Positions 1 to 11,621 of a stretch of 64,000 nt of DNA are shown here, piece after piece. Source of the DNA: Tribonema minus (taxonomy: Eukaryota > Sar > Xanthophyceae > Tribonematales > Tribonemataceae); the NCBI GenBank assembly GCA_017506865.1, contig JAFCMP010000190.1, positions 806,001-870,000 of the forward strand, read 5' to 3'. The position numbers and the translations under genes were made by a program. How positions within the stretch are numbered: position 1 is the first letter of the stretch; every line of letters starts with the position of its first letter. The notes beneath the pieces are model-generated. The model was not told the DNA's origin. It saw only the letters and a program-made list of their open reading frames with translations, and did no database searches.

Positions 1-2
1 GC

Positions 3-3000
3 ATGCTGCCCTCAACGCCAATATCGATGGCACCCTCACATGGCAGCAGTCCTGGCGATGCAGAGCTGTCCATGCGGTTCAGCCGTGTGAGCTTGGGCAA
101 GCGAGGCCAGGATAGTGGCAGAGGCAGCGATGAGTTCGGCGCAGCTGCTGGAGGAGCAATTGCCAGCGTGCCGTGGCTGCTGGGCGAGAGCAGCGGCAGA
201 CCCAGGAGCACAGTCAGCTTCAGTCCGTCCGTGATTATTGAACCTCTGCCCAAACAGCCCGCGAGCCACAGGCAGGCCACCCCTTACGGCATCCGGAAGC
301 TGAAGCTGGAGCAGCAGACCGGCGCTGTCACACCGCCAGCGCCACCGCAGCAGGAGGAGCCAGAGCAGCAGCAGTGCTCAGCGGCGGCGGAGCTGGAGCT
401 GCTGGTGCCCGCTGCAGAGCAGACGCAAACGTCCTCTCAAACCTTACAGCAGTCACCGATCACGCTGCGTGCCTTTGAAGACCATCAGCCCCTGACCGTG
501 CCCCCGGTGGCGCCGGCGTACGTTGTACGCGAGGTTCTGGCGGCGTTTGCACCAGAGGGCGCTGCTGCTGCAGCGGCCGCTGCTGTAGCTGCTGCTGCTA
601 GGACGGCGGAGGTGGAGGCGACCATTGCGGCTGCTCTGGAGCCTGTGAAGCCTACTCTGCTGCTGTACGTGCCAGACTGCCTCGAGGTGAGAACTCGATA
701 ACTGGCTGCTGAGCATAAATTCCTGACTCATCTCCGTCATCGTCCAATAGGTGATCCACTGCAGGGGTACAAACATCCACAGCTGTGGCACCATATGGCT
801 GACGAGCACACGATGACACACACGCGCACCTGGACCAGACGCGCTCGCACCCAATCTCGACGCACCGCGCCGCCAGACCTTTGCAGCATTCCTGTCACCA
901 CACTCCGTCAAATCAACAATGGCTGACGAGCGCAATGACACACGCGCGCGCCTGGATCAGACGCGCTGGCACTCAATCTCGACATACCGCACCACCAGGC
1001 CTTTGCATGATTCCTAACGCCACAATCCGTTATTCAACGATGGCTGACGAGCGCAATGACACACGCGCGCCTGGCCAGACGCGCTGGCACTCAGTCTTGA
1101 CGCATCGCCGCGCCGCCAGACCTTCTAATCATTCCTATCACCACAATGCACCAGTCAAGCGATGGCTGACGAGCGCAATGACACACATGTGCAGCTGGTC
1201 AGACGCGGGGCGCTCTACCTCGATGCACCGCGCCGCCAGCTCTTCACGTCATTCCTATCACCACAATCCGCCTGTTAGACCATCATGCCTAACGCCACAA
1301 ACCCACCAATTTCAATATGAAAACGTGCACGCGCAGCACGTCGCCTGGGCCACGCGCGAGCACCACCAGGAGTGCCCTGCGCGAATGGACGCGCTGTGCG
1401 GGCCCGCCGGCGCGCTGCACGGGCCCGCGTTCGCGGCGCTGCAGTGGGGCGACGGCGCGGCGGCGCGGCCCGCGACCATGTCGGACCTGCTGCGCGTGCA
1501 CGAGTACGACTACATAGCGCTGTTGCAGGTGACGACGGTGATTTTGATTCCGCGTAGTTCATTCGTCTTTGTCGTCTGAGAGATCGGTGCAGGCAGATGC
1601 GTGGTCTGTCCTGCTGCTGAGGTGCGGGCGTGGTCGAATGCCGCGGCGATTTGTGCACGATCCGCCAAACCTTGAAATTGGTTTCACCTTGCATAACGGC
1701 GTCTTGAGCAGGTGTGCAAGGCACGATATGCACAGTGTAATGCTGCACTCAAATGATATGGCAGCTCTCTTGAAATCAATGGCAAGCTCTATCGGCAGCA
1801 TTACGGCACAGGCTGCGTCCACTTCTATGCAACGCTTACAGAGTGTAACCACTGCTTCTGCACCACAGTGCCATTTCAGAAGCATGGACATTGACTATTC
1901 ACAAAGCACCCACCCCCGCATCCTCTTCTATCCCCTGACATCAAACACCGCCAGGCCAAATGCGAGGAGGCTGCCAAGTTTGAGCAGCGCTCGGCGACTG
2001 ACGCGGGGAAAGCTGCAGATCCAGCAGCCCTGGGGGGGACAAGGGGGGTGGACAGAGGGGCTGCGGGGGGGGCGGAATGGGGGAGCCCGCCGGGGTACTT
2101 GGATGCCGACACGCTGATCACTGCCAAGTCGTTTGCGGTCGCGCGCAAGGCGGCGGGCGCGGTGATAGAGGCGGTAGACAGGGTGAGTGTACTGCTGGTG
2201 TATGCCGTTGAACTGTGTTCTGCGTGGGGCTGTATCGGGGGATGACAGAATCCATACCACGCGGTTGCATCTGACACCCTCGCAGAGCTTCAGACATTGC
2301 GCCTCATTGACATGCAGGTGTGTTGACGTGCCTTGTGCACTTCAAAATAAGGTCTTGTTGCGAGTTTCGTTCGGGCGCAAAAGCGCCCTAGGGTTAGGGT
2401 TAGGCTGTGGTGTATGCATGTACTTCGAAGTATGACGGTATGTCATGGCATCAATGGGTTCCTCGTGCACACTCACAAATGGCCTGCACAGACAAAGTCC
2501 GCACGATGCAGCACGCATACGACCTCCGCGCGTGCAACGGCATGAGGACCAAACATCCGCTGCCTCAGCATTCACCCCCCCCCCCCCCCTCCCCCCCCTG
2601 CCCCTCCCAACCCCCACATCCCCCACACCCCCTATGCTGACATAACGATGACTCTGACTCTACTCGTGCGCGCACCGCTCAGGTGATGTCTGGCGCGAAC
2701 AAGAACGCCTTTGTGGTGGTGCGCCCGCCTGGGCATCATGCTGGGCCCAGTGGCTCCGTACCAGGGCCGAATTTCTGGAGGAATCCCGGTACGTCTGCCA
2801 TTAGCCCTGACCCAACCCCTAAGGACTGAGCTTCTGTACGATCCCCAGTATGTCTACTCCAAACCCTAGCCTGTCTCTGATCCCAAGGGTCTAAGTAAGT
2901 TTCTGGCGGAACCCTGATACACTTGGTGCCTGCCTAGCAAACCTTTGTGTGGTTGGTTGAGTGGATGGGGGCATTGGTGTGATCTGGACGATGACAATGT

Positions 3001-6000
3001 GCCCCTGCGGTACCCTTATGTACGCCACTAGTAGGAGGTGCAATGGGAGTACAGTACGGATGCAATGTGAGTACAGCGCAAGGACAGTGTGAGTACAGAG
3101 TAATCACGATTGCACCCGGGGCCGGCGCGCTGTATTTTCAGGACTGACATTTGCTCAATACAGGGATGTGTGTGTACAATGACGTATTGTTGGGAATGCC
3201 TCAGGCTTTAATTATAGCAGGTGTTCAATGGTGAACCCTCAGTCAGCTCAAGCCGAGCTGCATCGAAGCTGCGTTTTCACATGTACGTGATGGTCACATG
3301 CAACCAGTCTGAGAGAACATATCTGCTCTGCACATCACCCCTACACCGATTCAGCTCGTTGTCGTCCAAGCCTCTCCCACACAAAGCCTTCTGAAGCGGA
3401 CCTCTGCGCTGCACGACGCAACCTCTTCCACTGACGCCGCCAGACATGAACAGCTCGGGCTTCTGCCTGGTGAACAACGTGGCGGTGGGCGCTGCCTACG
3501 CCATGGCGCGCTACGGGCGCGGCGGACAGGGGGCTTCGGGGGGGCGCTTCAGGGTGGCCATCGTCGACTTTGACATCCATGTGAGTCCGAGTCTTGAATG
3601 ATTGAGTCAAGGAGTCTGAGTCAAGTTGAGTCCAAGGTCTGAGCATCTACCAAGAGTCTGACTCAAGATGAGTCTGGGTCTTGAGCATTTATCAAGAGTC
3701 TGAGTCAACATGAGTCTGAGTCTTGAGCGTCTATCATAGTCTGAGTCAAGACGAATCCGAGTCTTGAGCATTCATTCTGAGTACGATGCCAGTACATGCG
3801 TGCCCGTGAAGATGGATGCACGCCGGCACGCGCAGCGCAAGCGCCGTTCGTGGCGGACCGTGCGTGGGCAATGGCGCCGAGGGCCGCATCCTCCGCAGTC
3901 TGCGGCGACGCCAATGCTCTCAAAGCTTGTTGAAGTTTGCACTGACATCAAACAATTACCCCACCTTCACTGTGCCACAGTACGTGGACGGCACCGAGGC
4001 CACATCACCTGCAGTCCGCGGCCGCTGCAGCAACGCCGTCGCTCAACACTAATCGAAACCTCCACTGACATCATATCATTGCGCCGCCTTCGCCGCGCCG
4101 CAGCACGGCAACGGCACCGCGGCCACATCACCCGCAGCCCGCGGCCGCTGCAGCGCACTTGCTCACACACCTTGACATCTCCACTGACATCACCATCTTT
4201 CCCCGCCTTCGCCGTGCCGCAGCAAGGCAACGGCACCGAGGACATCGTGCGCAGTCTGCGACCGCGGCGGCACAGTCACTCAATGCCTGTTGAAGTTCAC
4301 TCTACGCCTGTTGAAGTTTCCACTGACGTCAACACTCAATCTCGCCTTCGCCGCGCCGCAGCACGGCAATGGCACCGAGGACATTGTGCGCAACCTGCGG
4401 CCGCGGCGCCGCCGCCGTCGCTCAACGCTCATTGAAACCTCCACTGACATCATATCACCGCCCCGCCTTCGCCGTGCCGCAGCACGGCAACGGCACCGAG
4501 GACATCGTGCGCAGCCTGCGGCCGCGGCGCCGCCGCCTGCCGCTGCCGCCGAGCTGGCCCCCCGCGTTCGCGGCGACGTACAAGCCGTGGCTCGACGAGG
4601 ACGACGCGGAGAACGTTATGTTTGCCTCCATCAACCTGGTGCAGGGGCACGACTTCTATCCGGCGTCGGGGCACGCAAGCGCGGGGGGGGGCGACGGCGA
4701 CGGCGATGAGCTTCACGGGGGGCACATGTGAGAGCGCGCGCGCGTTGCGCTCTGAGTTGAAGTGTTTGTTGTGCTTCAACTTGAAGTTTGTTGGGCCCGC
4801 AGGAAGTGCTGCTTTGAGGTGGGCGCTGCGAGGGCTGCGCGCACGGTCGATTTCACCTTGCGGGTGTGTGTGGGGGGTGGGTGGAGGGGGAGGGGCAGGC
4901 TGTGTGCAGCGATCGAGGTTTGGAGTATAGGCTTGAGGTATGGGACTTGCCACAAGGATGCACACGAGTGGGCATATGTATACTTCAAATAGAGTCCACT
5001 GTGTGTCAGTGACAATGCGCTTTTCTCCCCTCAATCTCTCATTCTCCACGCTGCGCCGCCGCAGCATCAACGCCGCGCTGGCGCCGGTCGGCGGCGTCGC
5101 TCCGGGGGACCTGCCCCCGCGCGCGCGCCTCGCCCAAGTGCACAACACTTCGCAACAGCCTCAAACAAACAGCGCGTGCTCTGCAACAGCATCATCATCG
5201 ACAATGCGCTTCTCTCCTCATTGAGTCCTCATCGTCTTCTTCTCGACGCTGCGCTGCCGCAGCATTAACGACGCGCTATCGCCCGTCGGCGGCGTCGCTC
5301 CGGGGGACCTGCCCGCACGCACGCGCCTCGCCCAAACTCACAACACTCTCTGAAACAGCCGCCATGCTCTGAAACAGCTCTATCGTTGACGCTTTTTCCC
5401 TCAATGTATCCTTATCCACGCCGCGCCGCCACAGCATCAACGTGGCGCTGTCGCCCGTCGGCGGCGTCGCGCCGGGGGACCTGCCCGCGCGTGCGCGCCT
5501 CGCGCCGGCGCGCGCTGCCAAGCTGCGCGCGCTCGCGAGCCTGCAGCTCCGCGCGTCGTGCGAGGAGGCGCTGCTGCCGCGCCTCGCAGCGTTCGCGCCG
5601 GACGTGCTGTTCGTGTCGGCGGGCTTCGACGGGCACCACGAGGACATGTGAGCGCCAACTTCAATTTGAATGCCAACTTCAATTTACGTGCTGCTGCCGC
5701 GCTTGGCGGCGTTCGCGCCGGACGTGCTGTTCGTATCGGCGGGCTTCGACGGGCACCGCGAGGCATGTAAGTTTACGCGACGCTACCGCGGCGGTCATGC
5801 TCAGCGCGCCTGCGTAAGATCGCGGCCGTCGATGTTGTTGAGGTCTACGAACATATATGGGCCTTATGGAGAGCATTGGCGTTGCGAGGAGGCGCTGCTG
5901 CCGCGCCTGGCGGCGTGTGCTGTTCGTGCACGGCGAGGGCATGTGAGCGCCAGCTTTAGTGTGCGCTAGATGCGGTTTTCCAGTGAAGTTCAGCTGCTAC

Positions 6001-7668
6001 GTTTACGATACCACGCAGTTTATTGAACACTGAAACCTTATTTTTTTTTCCATGGGCAGGGGGTTGGATTTGAGACCGATCGTCAACGGCTGTGTACTCC
6101 TGCTTACTCATAAGGAACCCCTGGGGGCAGCTGTCTCTTGCGAGGCAGCGCGGCAAGCTGAGAAGGAAGTGGGGGTTCGGTTGCGCTCCGGCAGGCGATG
6201 TAGGTCTGCGGGGCGCGGCCGCGGCGGCGATGCTCGTGTGCATCTGATGAGAAGGCAGCCGCTGATGTTCTTGTGAGGTTCATGGCCACAGATGGGCTTC
6301 GTTGAGAGTGTAGAGGTCTCGGGGAACGGGCCGACACGCGGCGACGGGCAGAGGTACCTTGCCAACACGCCCCTGGAGGCAGCCGTGCGTGTGCGGTGCA
6401 GCGCTGGCATCATCAGCTTTCTTCTGTCGGGGATACGCGCGACAAGGCTCTGCAAGAGTGTCTGCACATGCTGGTGACATCTTGCAACTGAATCCAGACC
6501 GGCGGTGCGTGCGCTGTCAAACATGTACTGCCGCCGCAGCGCCCGCATGCGCTTGCGGCTTTCAGCAACCGGTCGTCTGTGCCCGGCGTCTAGTCGCAGC
6601 AAACGCGCATCACCACCGGCAATGCCCAACCTCGCATGGGCGACCTGCTGAATGCGCGCCACCCGCCCCCGCCGCCGTGACGCTACGCCGCAGGTACCAC
6701 TGGAACACCAACGACGACTATGCGTGGCTCACGCGTCGCCTCATGGAGTGCGCTGCGGCCGGCGGCGGCCGCGTCGTGTCAGTGCTCGAGGGCGGTTACA
6801 GGTGAAAACCTGGGCCGCTTCAAGGCGCGCCACGCAGCGCACTGTCGCAAGCAGATGCACTGCGTCAACTGCTTCACGTAGTGCACTTGCTCCCATTGTA
6901 ACGGCGGGTGCGGCAGTTGCAGCGTGGGGCGCTGCTGCCGGCAGGGGCGGCGCCTTGTTAGCGCTGAGGTCCATCAAGCATAGTCATACTTGAAACATCT
7001 TACATCAGAGCAGTTTTCCACTATTGGGGCAACATTACCGCTGTGATGCCCAAGTTGTGCACAGAACTCTTATGTCTCATTTCATGCTGACTTCCCCGGT
7101 TTGCACACGTGGGCTCTGCAAATGCATTCGGGAACTTGGCGACAGGCGCGCTCTACTGACGTCGCCCTGTGCACTGTTAGACTCGGGGCGCTGCATGGCA
7201 CGCATTGCTCTGCGCGTAAGCCACGAGTTGTGAGGCTTGAATGCGCACGCTCACAATCTGTCATTCGCATGTTCACGTGTGCTGGCACAACCGAACGCGT
7301 CCTGCACACGCAGCTTGACCATGAACATTGCCACCTAGAGCTCTACGATGTTTTGCTAATCGTTTCAATTACAGGCGTAGCTATCATGCCCTTCCCTGCC
7401 CAGCGCCGACAGCGTTCGGTGCAACCACCTCACCCGCTGCAGCTCACCCGCGCCTCCTGTTGACCCCATCCGATGCAGCCTCGCTCCGCGCGACCCCCCG
7501 CCAGCCCCCCAGCCGCGTCAGCGCTCAACCGCGCGCGTGCGTGGCAAAGCGGAGCCGCAGCCGCCCGCCGCAGCAGCGCCGGAGCCCCCCGTACCCTCCT
7601 TCGAGGGGGGCGGGGGGCTGGCGCAGGGGGTGCGCGCACACGTGGCAGCGCTCATGGGACGTGTTTGA
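3..7668 (+). CDS. Class II-like histone deacetylase, 9 exons (5' end may extend left of window)
   Basis: This is a zinc-dependent lysine deacetylase of the arginase/deacetylase fold, acting on histones or other acetylated proteins. Reconstructed exons are 3-686, 1337-1528, 1955-2182, 2683-2788, 3444-3580, 4483-4727, 5435-5647, 6694-6801 and 7404-7668, giving 725 codons with all phases compatible. Exon 1 encodes about 228 disordered Ala/Gln/Pro-rich residues ending TLLLYVPDCLE, and the catalytic domain follows. Motifs in order are HVAWATREHHQECPARMDAL, LDADTLITAKS, RPPGHHAGP (active-site His pair), GFCLVNNVAVGAA, VDFDIH|HGNGTED (zinc Asp and His), DVLFVSAGFDGH (zinc Asp), VVSVLEGGY (catalytic Tyr), and a final VRAHVAALMG helix. 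All catalytic residues are present, so it should be active. The exon 9 start is the least certain, because two acceptors 9 nt apart keep the frame. Introns 5, 6 and 7 carry tandem copies of the neighbouring exon edges. The ORF is open to the left edge, so the true start could lie outside. Confidence 0.88.
790..1315 (+). repeat. ~121-bp tandem repeat in deacetylase intron 1
   Basis: Four diverged copies begin with ATGGCTGACGAGC at about 797, 919, 1040 and 1162, a spacing of 121-122 bp. Each contains CACACGCGCG, a CTGG-CAGACGCG block and a TCGACGCACCGCGCCGCCAGA-like block. The array ends just before the exon 2 acceptor at 1336. Confidence 0.85.
2389..2405 (+). repeat. Interstitial telomere-like repeat (TTAGGG) in deacetylase intron 3
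   Basis: The run CCCTAGGGTTAGGGTTAGG is a short TTAGGG tract inside an intron, and one of five such sites in the window. Confidence 0.7.
3583..3780 (+). repeat. Short-period 'GAGTCTGAGTCAAG' tandem repeat in deacetylase intron 5
   Basis: Degenerate units of roughly 50 bp contain GAGTCTGAGTCAAG and GTCTTGAGCATTTATCA. The array begins directly at the exon 5 donor (GTGAGTCCGAGTC), so it seems to have expanded from the donor-proximal intron sequence. Confidence 0.75.
3850..4515 (+). repeat. Six tandem copies of the exon 6 acceptor edge (deacetylase intron 5)
   Basis: The segment CCGCCTTCGCCGYGCCGCAG + CACGGCAACGGCACCGAG, which is the acceptor plus the codons for HGNGTED, recurs near 3962, 4087, 4203, 4341 and 4463. 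A more degraded copy lies near 3858. Spacing is about 116-138 bp. Only the last copy (exon from 4483) opens into the full exon. The others are truncated and would shift frame or stop if used. Confidence 0.88.
5040..5945 (+). repeat. Tandem copies of both edges of deacetylase exon 7
   Basis: The acceptor edge (GCAG then CATCAACG-GCGCTG and the codons for SPVGGVAPGDLP) is present near 5063, 5263 and 5435. Only the last runs through the full exon. Downstream in intron 7 the 3' part of the exon (codons for LLPRLAAFAPDVLFVSAGFDG) is copied at about 5691-5766, and a worse copy lies at about 5880-5945, each followed by a donor-like ATGTGAG or ATGTAAG. The same exon therefore shed copies into both flanking introns. 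Confidence 0.85.
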
Positions 7669-9442
7669 ACACGCGTGCGATGCTTGTTTGGACACCGGGT
7701 GGGCGCGCACGGTGGTCGTTATGCCCAAGTCGATGCGAACGAATGCGCTTGGCGGACGCGAACGGCGCGGCACAGCGAGCAGCGTCATCTGGACTAAGTC
7801 TCCGTGTAGCGGCCGCGGTGGCTGTGCCTGCCGCTATGCCACGGCGATGTGGCGGCAGTTACGATCGCATCATTGCTCAGGCTGCTGCTGCGTGTGTGTA
7901 GAATGCGTTGCCGCAGCGCAGAGTGAACAGAGCAGCTCTCTGCCTCTGGTGATTGTGCTGGCATTTACTCGCAGGTTTCTACCCACTGCCGGTTCAAGAT
8001 TGAGGTCCAAGCGAGCAGGATTAGCAAGGCAACAGGGGGGGAGGGGGGGGGGGGGCAACGTACTGTGCAATTATCAGGCTATAGTCAGCTACTGAGCTAG
8101 CCCGTCGCGGCCTGAAGGGCATAGCCACTGCTCCAGGCACCACCGATGTCTTCATGCACGCAAGGAAGTGGAGTTGTTTACGGGCAGAGCTGAGGGGGAG
8201 GGGATGGGGGGAAGGGGGGGGTCTGAAGCGGGCATCGGCAGTCCGAATCGACGAGAAATGCACACTAGTTTTGTTGTGTGCGCGTGCCGCGCGAGTCCAG
8301 TTGCCACTTTAATCTCCGACCGTATCACAGTGCTCAGCACTGCACTGGCACAACGCGTCTCGTTCGGCAGTGACTGGGGGGCAATTCAGTGAGGTGCCGC
8401 GTCGGAGCAGACATTGTCAACTGCGGTTTTGGTCTGAGCTTGAAGCAATCTCATAGCAATGTCGGTTTGATACGGCGTATTGGTGTACATGCGGTCTACA
8501 GAGGAGGCAGTGACGCGTGCAATTCTGAATGAAAGCAGCACGTGACCGGCTCAGTGTTCTGTCATGGGTGCTATATGTGTTGTTGTCCCGCCTGTCTGCA
8601 GTGCCGTCTTGCTTGCAAACGACCTCTGGCAATGTCTGCATGCGAAGTTACAGTTCGTCTTGCTGGCGTTTTATCATGAGTGGAACATCAATTGTTCGCC
8701 ATGCATGTTTTTGTCACGAATTGTCAGCTGTCGCTTGGGGCATCATCGCAAGCAGCTGTGATGACTGAGTTTGGTGGTGGGATTCCTAAGACTTGGGCTT
8801 TCGCGTGAACTATGCACACTGTGACCGAACACTGCGGCCTCATGTGTTCATTTCCATCAATATTTCTAGTCAAAGGAATGAATTCGTGCACAGCACGCAT
8901 CAGAGGCATTATGCCATGTGGCATGGCGCATTATGCCATGTGGCATGGCGTTAGGTCATATGCTGCATGTGCCATTGTGTTCGTCTGGTCATGTTCAGCT
9001 GTTGTGTACTTGAGTTGCCAGCGCTGGCGATGACCAACAATTTCTACTTTGCGTTGACAGCGTTCATACAGTCACGAGGTGAAGGAAGCTTTTGCGGTTG
9101 ACTGTTGCACTTTGTAGCGTCCTACATGCCTGCTTCTATGCAGAACAGCGCAACGGCATGTAGTCACGCCGCGCCAGACCCAGAGCAGTCGGCTTCACAT
9201 TGCCACCACATCAGGCCTTGCAGGCGCCACCAACAAAGAGTCTTGAGGTTGTGAATGGCACAGAGGACGGCTGTATGTAAAACGAGTGCAGCCCTCAACG
9301 CCATCGCCCGCGTCAGCAGCGCACGCCGCACCATATACCATAGCACCAAATCACACACGGCCAACAGGAAACAACCACTACTCAGCCAGTCGCACCAGAA
9401 CACCAGAACGCAGCACACTTTTTATCATTAGCGCGCGCGCCG
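7669..9442. other. Convergent intergenic region between deacetylase (+) and orphan (-)
   Basis: I see no coding sequence with recognisable domains here. It should hold the two 3' UTRs. Visible items are G-rich runs around 8035-8055 and 8190-8220 and a 22-bp direct repeat at 8906-8949. Confidence 0.6.
8906..8949. repeat. 22-bp perfect tandem duplication containing a hairpin
   Basis: The unit GCATTATGCCATGTGGCATGGC occurs twice in direct tandem. Each unit contains the inverted repeat ATGCCA-TG-TGGCAT, so each could form a small stem. Confidence 0.85.
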
Positions 9443-10345
9443 TCATTGCCCCTCGCCCCACTCGTCCTCGCCGGCGTCGGGCCCCAGCATGCGTGCGCGC
9501 CGCCGCGCGCGCCGCTCCGCGGGCTCCGCCGTCCAGCGCGCGCGCCGCAGCGCCTCCTCGCGGCGCGCTGCGCCGCCGCCGCCGTGCACATCGAGCGCGT
9601 CCGCGTAGCGATCCACGATGTCGTCGCCAAACAGCAGCGCCTCCTGCGCGTCGACGCGCGCGGCGAGGGCGCGCGGCAGCAGGCGCCGCGCCGCCGCGAC
9701 GAGCGCGAGCAGCGGCGCGAGGGTCAGCGCCTGGCGCAGCGCGAGGCGGCGCGCGTCGCGCAGGACGCGGCGGCGGCGGCGCAGCCGCCGCTGCTGCTGC
9801 GATGGGGGGGCTGCGTCCGCTGCCGTCACCTGGCCTTCGGCCGCCCCCGCGGTGACTACGTCTGTGGAAGATGATGTCTGGTCGTGGTGGTGCCGCTGAT
9901 CGTCTGCTGGTGGCTGACTAGAGCCGTCGTCGTCGCTCGCGTGTTTACGAGTGCCCTCAAGCCGCCGCAGCGCGTGCGCCGGCACGGCGGCGAGCGCGTC
10001 ATCCGCCACGACTTCGCTGAAAAAGAAAGCCTCCTCGCTGGCGTCGGCGGCGCTCTGTTGCATGGAGCGGAACAGCGAGACCACCGCCCACCCGATGCTC
10101 ACGCCCAGCAGCGAGTGCGCCGCGGTGGTGCTGGCCCGCCGGACGCTGCGCTCCAGTTCCGCCACCTTCTCCGCCCTCGCCTCCTCGCTCAGGGTCTCCA
10201 GGAGGACCCGTGTGAGGTCGGCCTCCACCTCTTGTGGATCCGGCTCCAAAACGGGTGGGCCGCGGGCAAAGGGGTTCGGGAATGCCGCGGCTGCGGGCGC
10301 GTGCAGCAGCAGCGAGCTCAGCGCCCATTTCAACCGTACATGCAT
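9443..10345 (-). CDS. Orphan protein with predicted plastid-targeting presequence, 300 aa
   Basis: I do not recognise the family. The single-exon minus-strand ORF starts at an ATG at 10345 and ends in TGA. Residues 1-21 form a signal peptide (MHVRLKWALSSLLLHAPAAAA) followed by FPNPFARGP, fitting the Ala-Phe cleavage rule for complex plastids. The mature part has an acidic helix rich in Glu/Arg (about 35-70), a hydrophobic stretch HSLLGVSIGWAVVSLF (about 77-92), a disordered Asp/Gln/His-rich linker (about 135-185), and a second hydrophobic stretch LTLAPLLALVAAARRLL. The C-terminus is Arg/Glu-rich. Two possible membrane segments suggest a thylakoid or envelope protein, but that is inference. 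The neighbouring minus-strand gene is also plastid-targeted. Antisense ORFs on + in this very GC-rich stretch are shadows. Confidence 0.7.
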   Translation of the reverse strand: MHVRLKWALSSLLLHAPAAAAFPNPFARGPPVLEPDPQEVEADLTRVLLETLSEEARAEKVAELERSVRRASTTAAHSLLGVSIGWAVVSLFRSMQQSAADASEEAFFFSEVVADDALAAVPAHALRRLEGTRKHASDDDGSSQPPADDQRHHHDQTSSSTDVVTAGAAEGQVTAADAAPPSQQQRRLRRRRRVLRDARRLALRQALTLAPLLALVAAARRLLPRALAARVDAQEALLFGDDIVDRYADALDVHGGGGAARREEALRRARWTAEPAERRARRRARMLGPDAGEDEWGEGQ

Positions 10346-11621
10346 ATTAAAAGTTTTCGTGACAGAAAGTGGGTGTCGGCCGGAAGAGCAGCGCTGCGTT
10401 GCAAGACGGCGGTTTTGTCGATGCTGCCGCAGCAGGCACTGGCACAGCTTCGTGACACTCGGCTGGACTCGAAGTTAGCGTCTCTTCCGCAAGTGACTTC
10501 AACGCGTGGCCTGGCGAACCAACTATCAGCAGCGTATGGGTGCTCCAAACGTGCACATCACCATGCCTGCCCTAGCTGTGTGAGGCCACCAGCTTAATTT
10601 TCACAAAAAACGTCAACTTCAATATAGCATTGAAGTTGAGCCTCAACTTCAATGTATAAAAGTTGAAGTTGAGCCGAAGGAGTTTTTCTGTATAAACCCA
10701 TGACATCAGTGTTGCACAGTGTTGCAATGTTGGAATGAGCAACGGGGCGATTTTGTGGCCAGGTAAAGACTCCAACTTCAATACCGCGACAGAGTGCTCA
10801 GTGCATGCAGCGCTTCAGTGCTAGTACACTGTGATCAGGCGGACGTCACGGTTTGGATTGGTGATGAGCACGAAATAGTCACAGCATGATCTACCAAATG
10901 CACTCCACGATTGACATGAACCCTACGCCGTGGTCCGAGGCAAGTGCATGCATGTATGTGCAACCAAACAATGAACTCATGGATCCATTCCACATACCTC
11001 CATACGCAAAAAAGCTGTCAGCATGCATGGCCCAAGGCAGGCAGCAGACACTAGGATGCGTGCAGCCATTTGAAGCCGTTCATTGACGTGATGTGTGTGC
11101 AAACGACTGGCGCGTCTAGAGGCCCCGCGCACACTCACCCTTGCAGCGACTGCTGCCCTTTAAGTTGCCGCATGCCCGGAATGGCCAGTTCCAGTCAGCA
11201 TAGCGCACGCCATGCAGACGAACGCCACGAAAATGAGGGGTCCACACAAGTTGTGCGCCACCTGCTGAGCATTGCTGCTGCAGCATCATCGCTCCTCTCT
11301 GTGGCCTCGAGAGGGCGCAAAAAGCGAGCGCGCAGGCGGCGTCGCGTGCGCGGCTCGCATCGCCCGTCGACGCCGTTGCCGCCGCGACTCACGGCGCGCG
11401 CGCGCACCGCACGCTTCGCGTCTATGTATAACGGCACGACCGCGCACGTGCCTCCTAAAGCCCCTGCGCGCCTCTGATTCCATGCATCCAGGGCGCGACC
11501 TCCTCTCCCCCCTCCCCCTCCCTTGCCCCCCCCCCCCCCCCCCCGCACCAGAACTGCTGTTGGAGACGGCGAGAGGAAGCCGACAGGGCGCGGGCAGCGC
11601 CCACTTTCATCCAGGCGCAGC
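10346..11621. other. Intergenic region between orphan promoter and 3' end of S1 gene
   Basis: No gene is recognised. Around 10600-10690 alternating AACTTCAA and TTGAAGTT motifs could pair into hairpins. A poly(C) run lies at about 11525-11544. The rest should contain the orphan promoter and the 3' UTR of the S1 gene. Confidence 0.5.
10605..10685. repeat. Alternating AACTTCAA/TTGAAGTT inverted motifs
   Basis: GTCAACTTCAAT, ATTGAAGTTGAG, CTCAACTTCAAT and AAAGTTGAAGTTGAG follow each other within about 70 bp, giving several possible stems. The same 8-mer recurs in introns throughout the window. Confidence 0.7.

Noticed and set aside
3764-4435. A separate Arg/His-rich gene in deacetylase intron 5
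   Set aside because: The ORF is produced by the tandem exon-edge copies and has no independent start or domain.
3850-4515. Exon-edge repeats as assembly collapse or expansion artefacts
   Set aside because: Copies differ from each other by many substitutions and have distinct breakpoints, which an assembly error would not create.
6802-7000. An extra deacetylase exon after LEGGY (an ENLGRFKARHAA-like reading)
   Set aside because: It stops within about 25 codons and is not needed. Exon 8 joins in phase to the final exon, whose end matches the family C-terminal helix.
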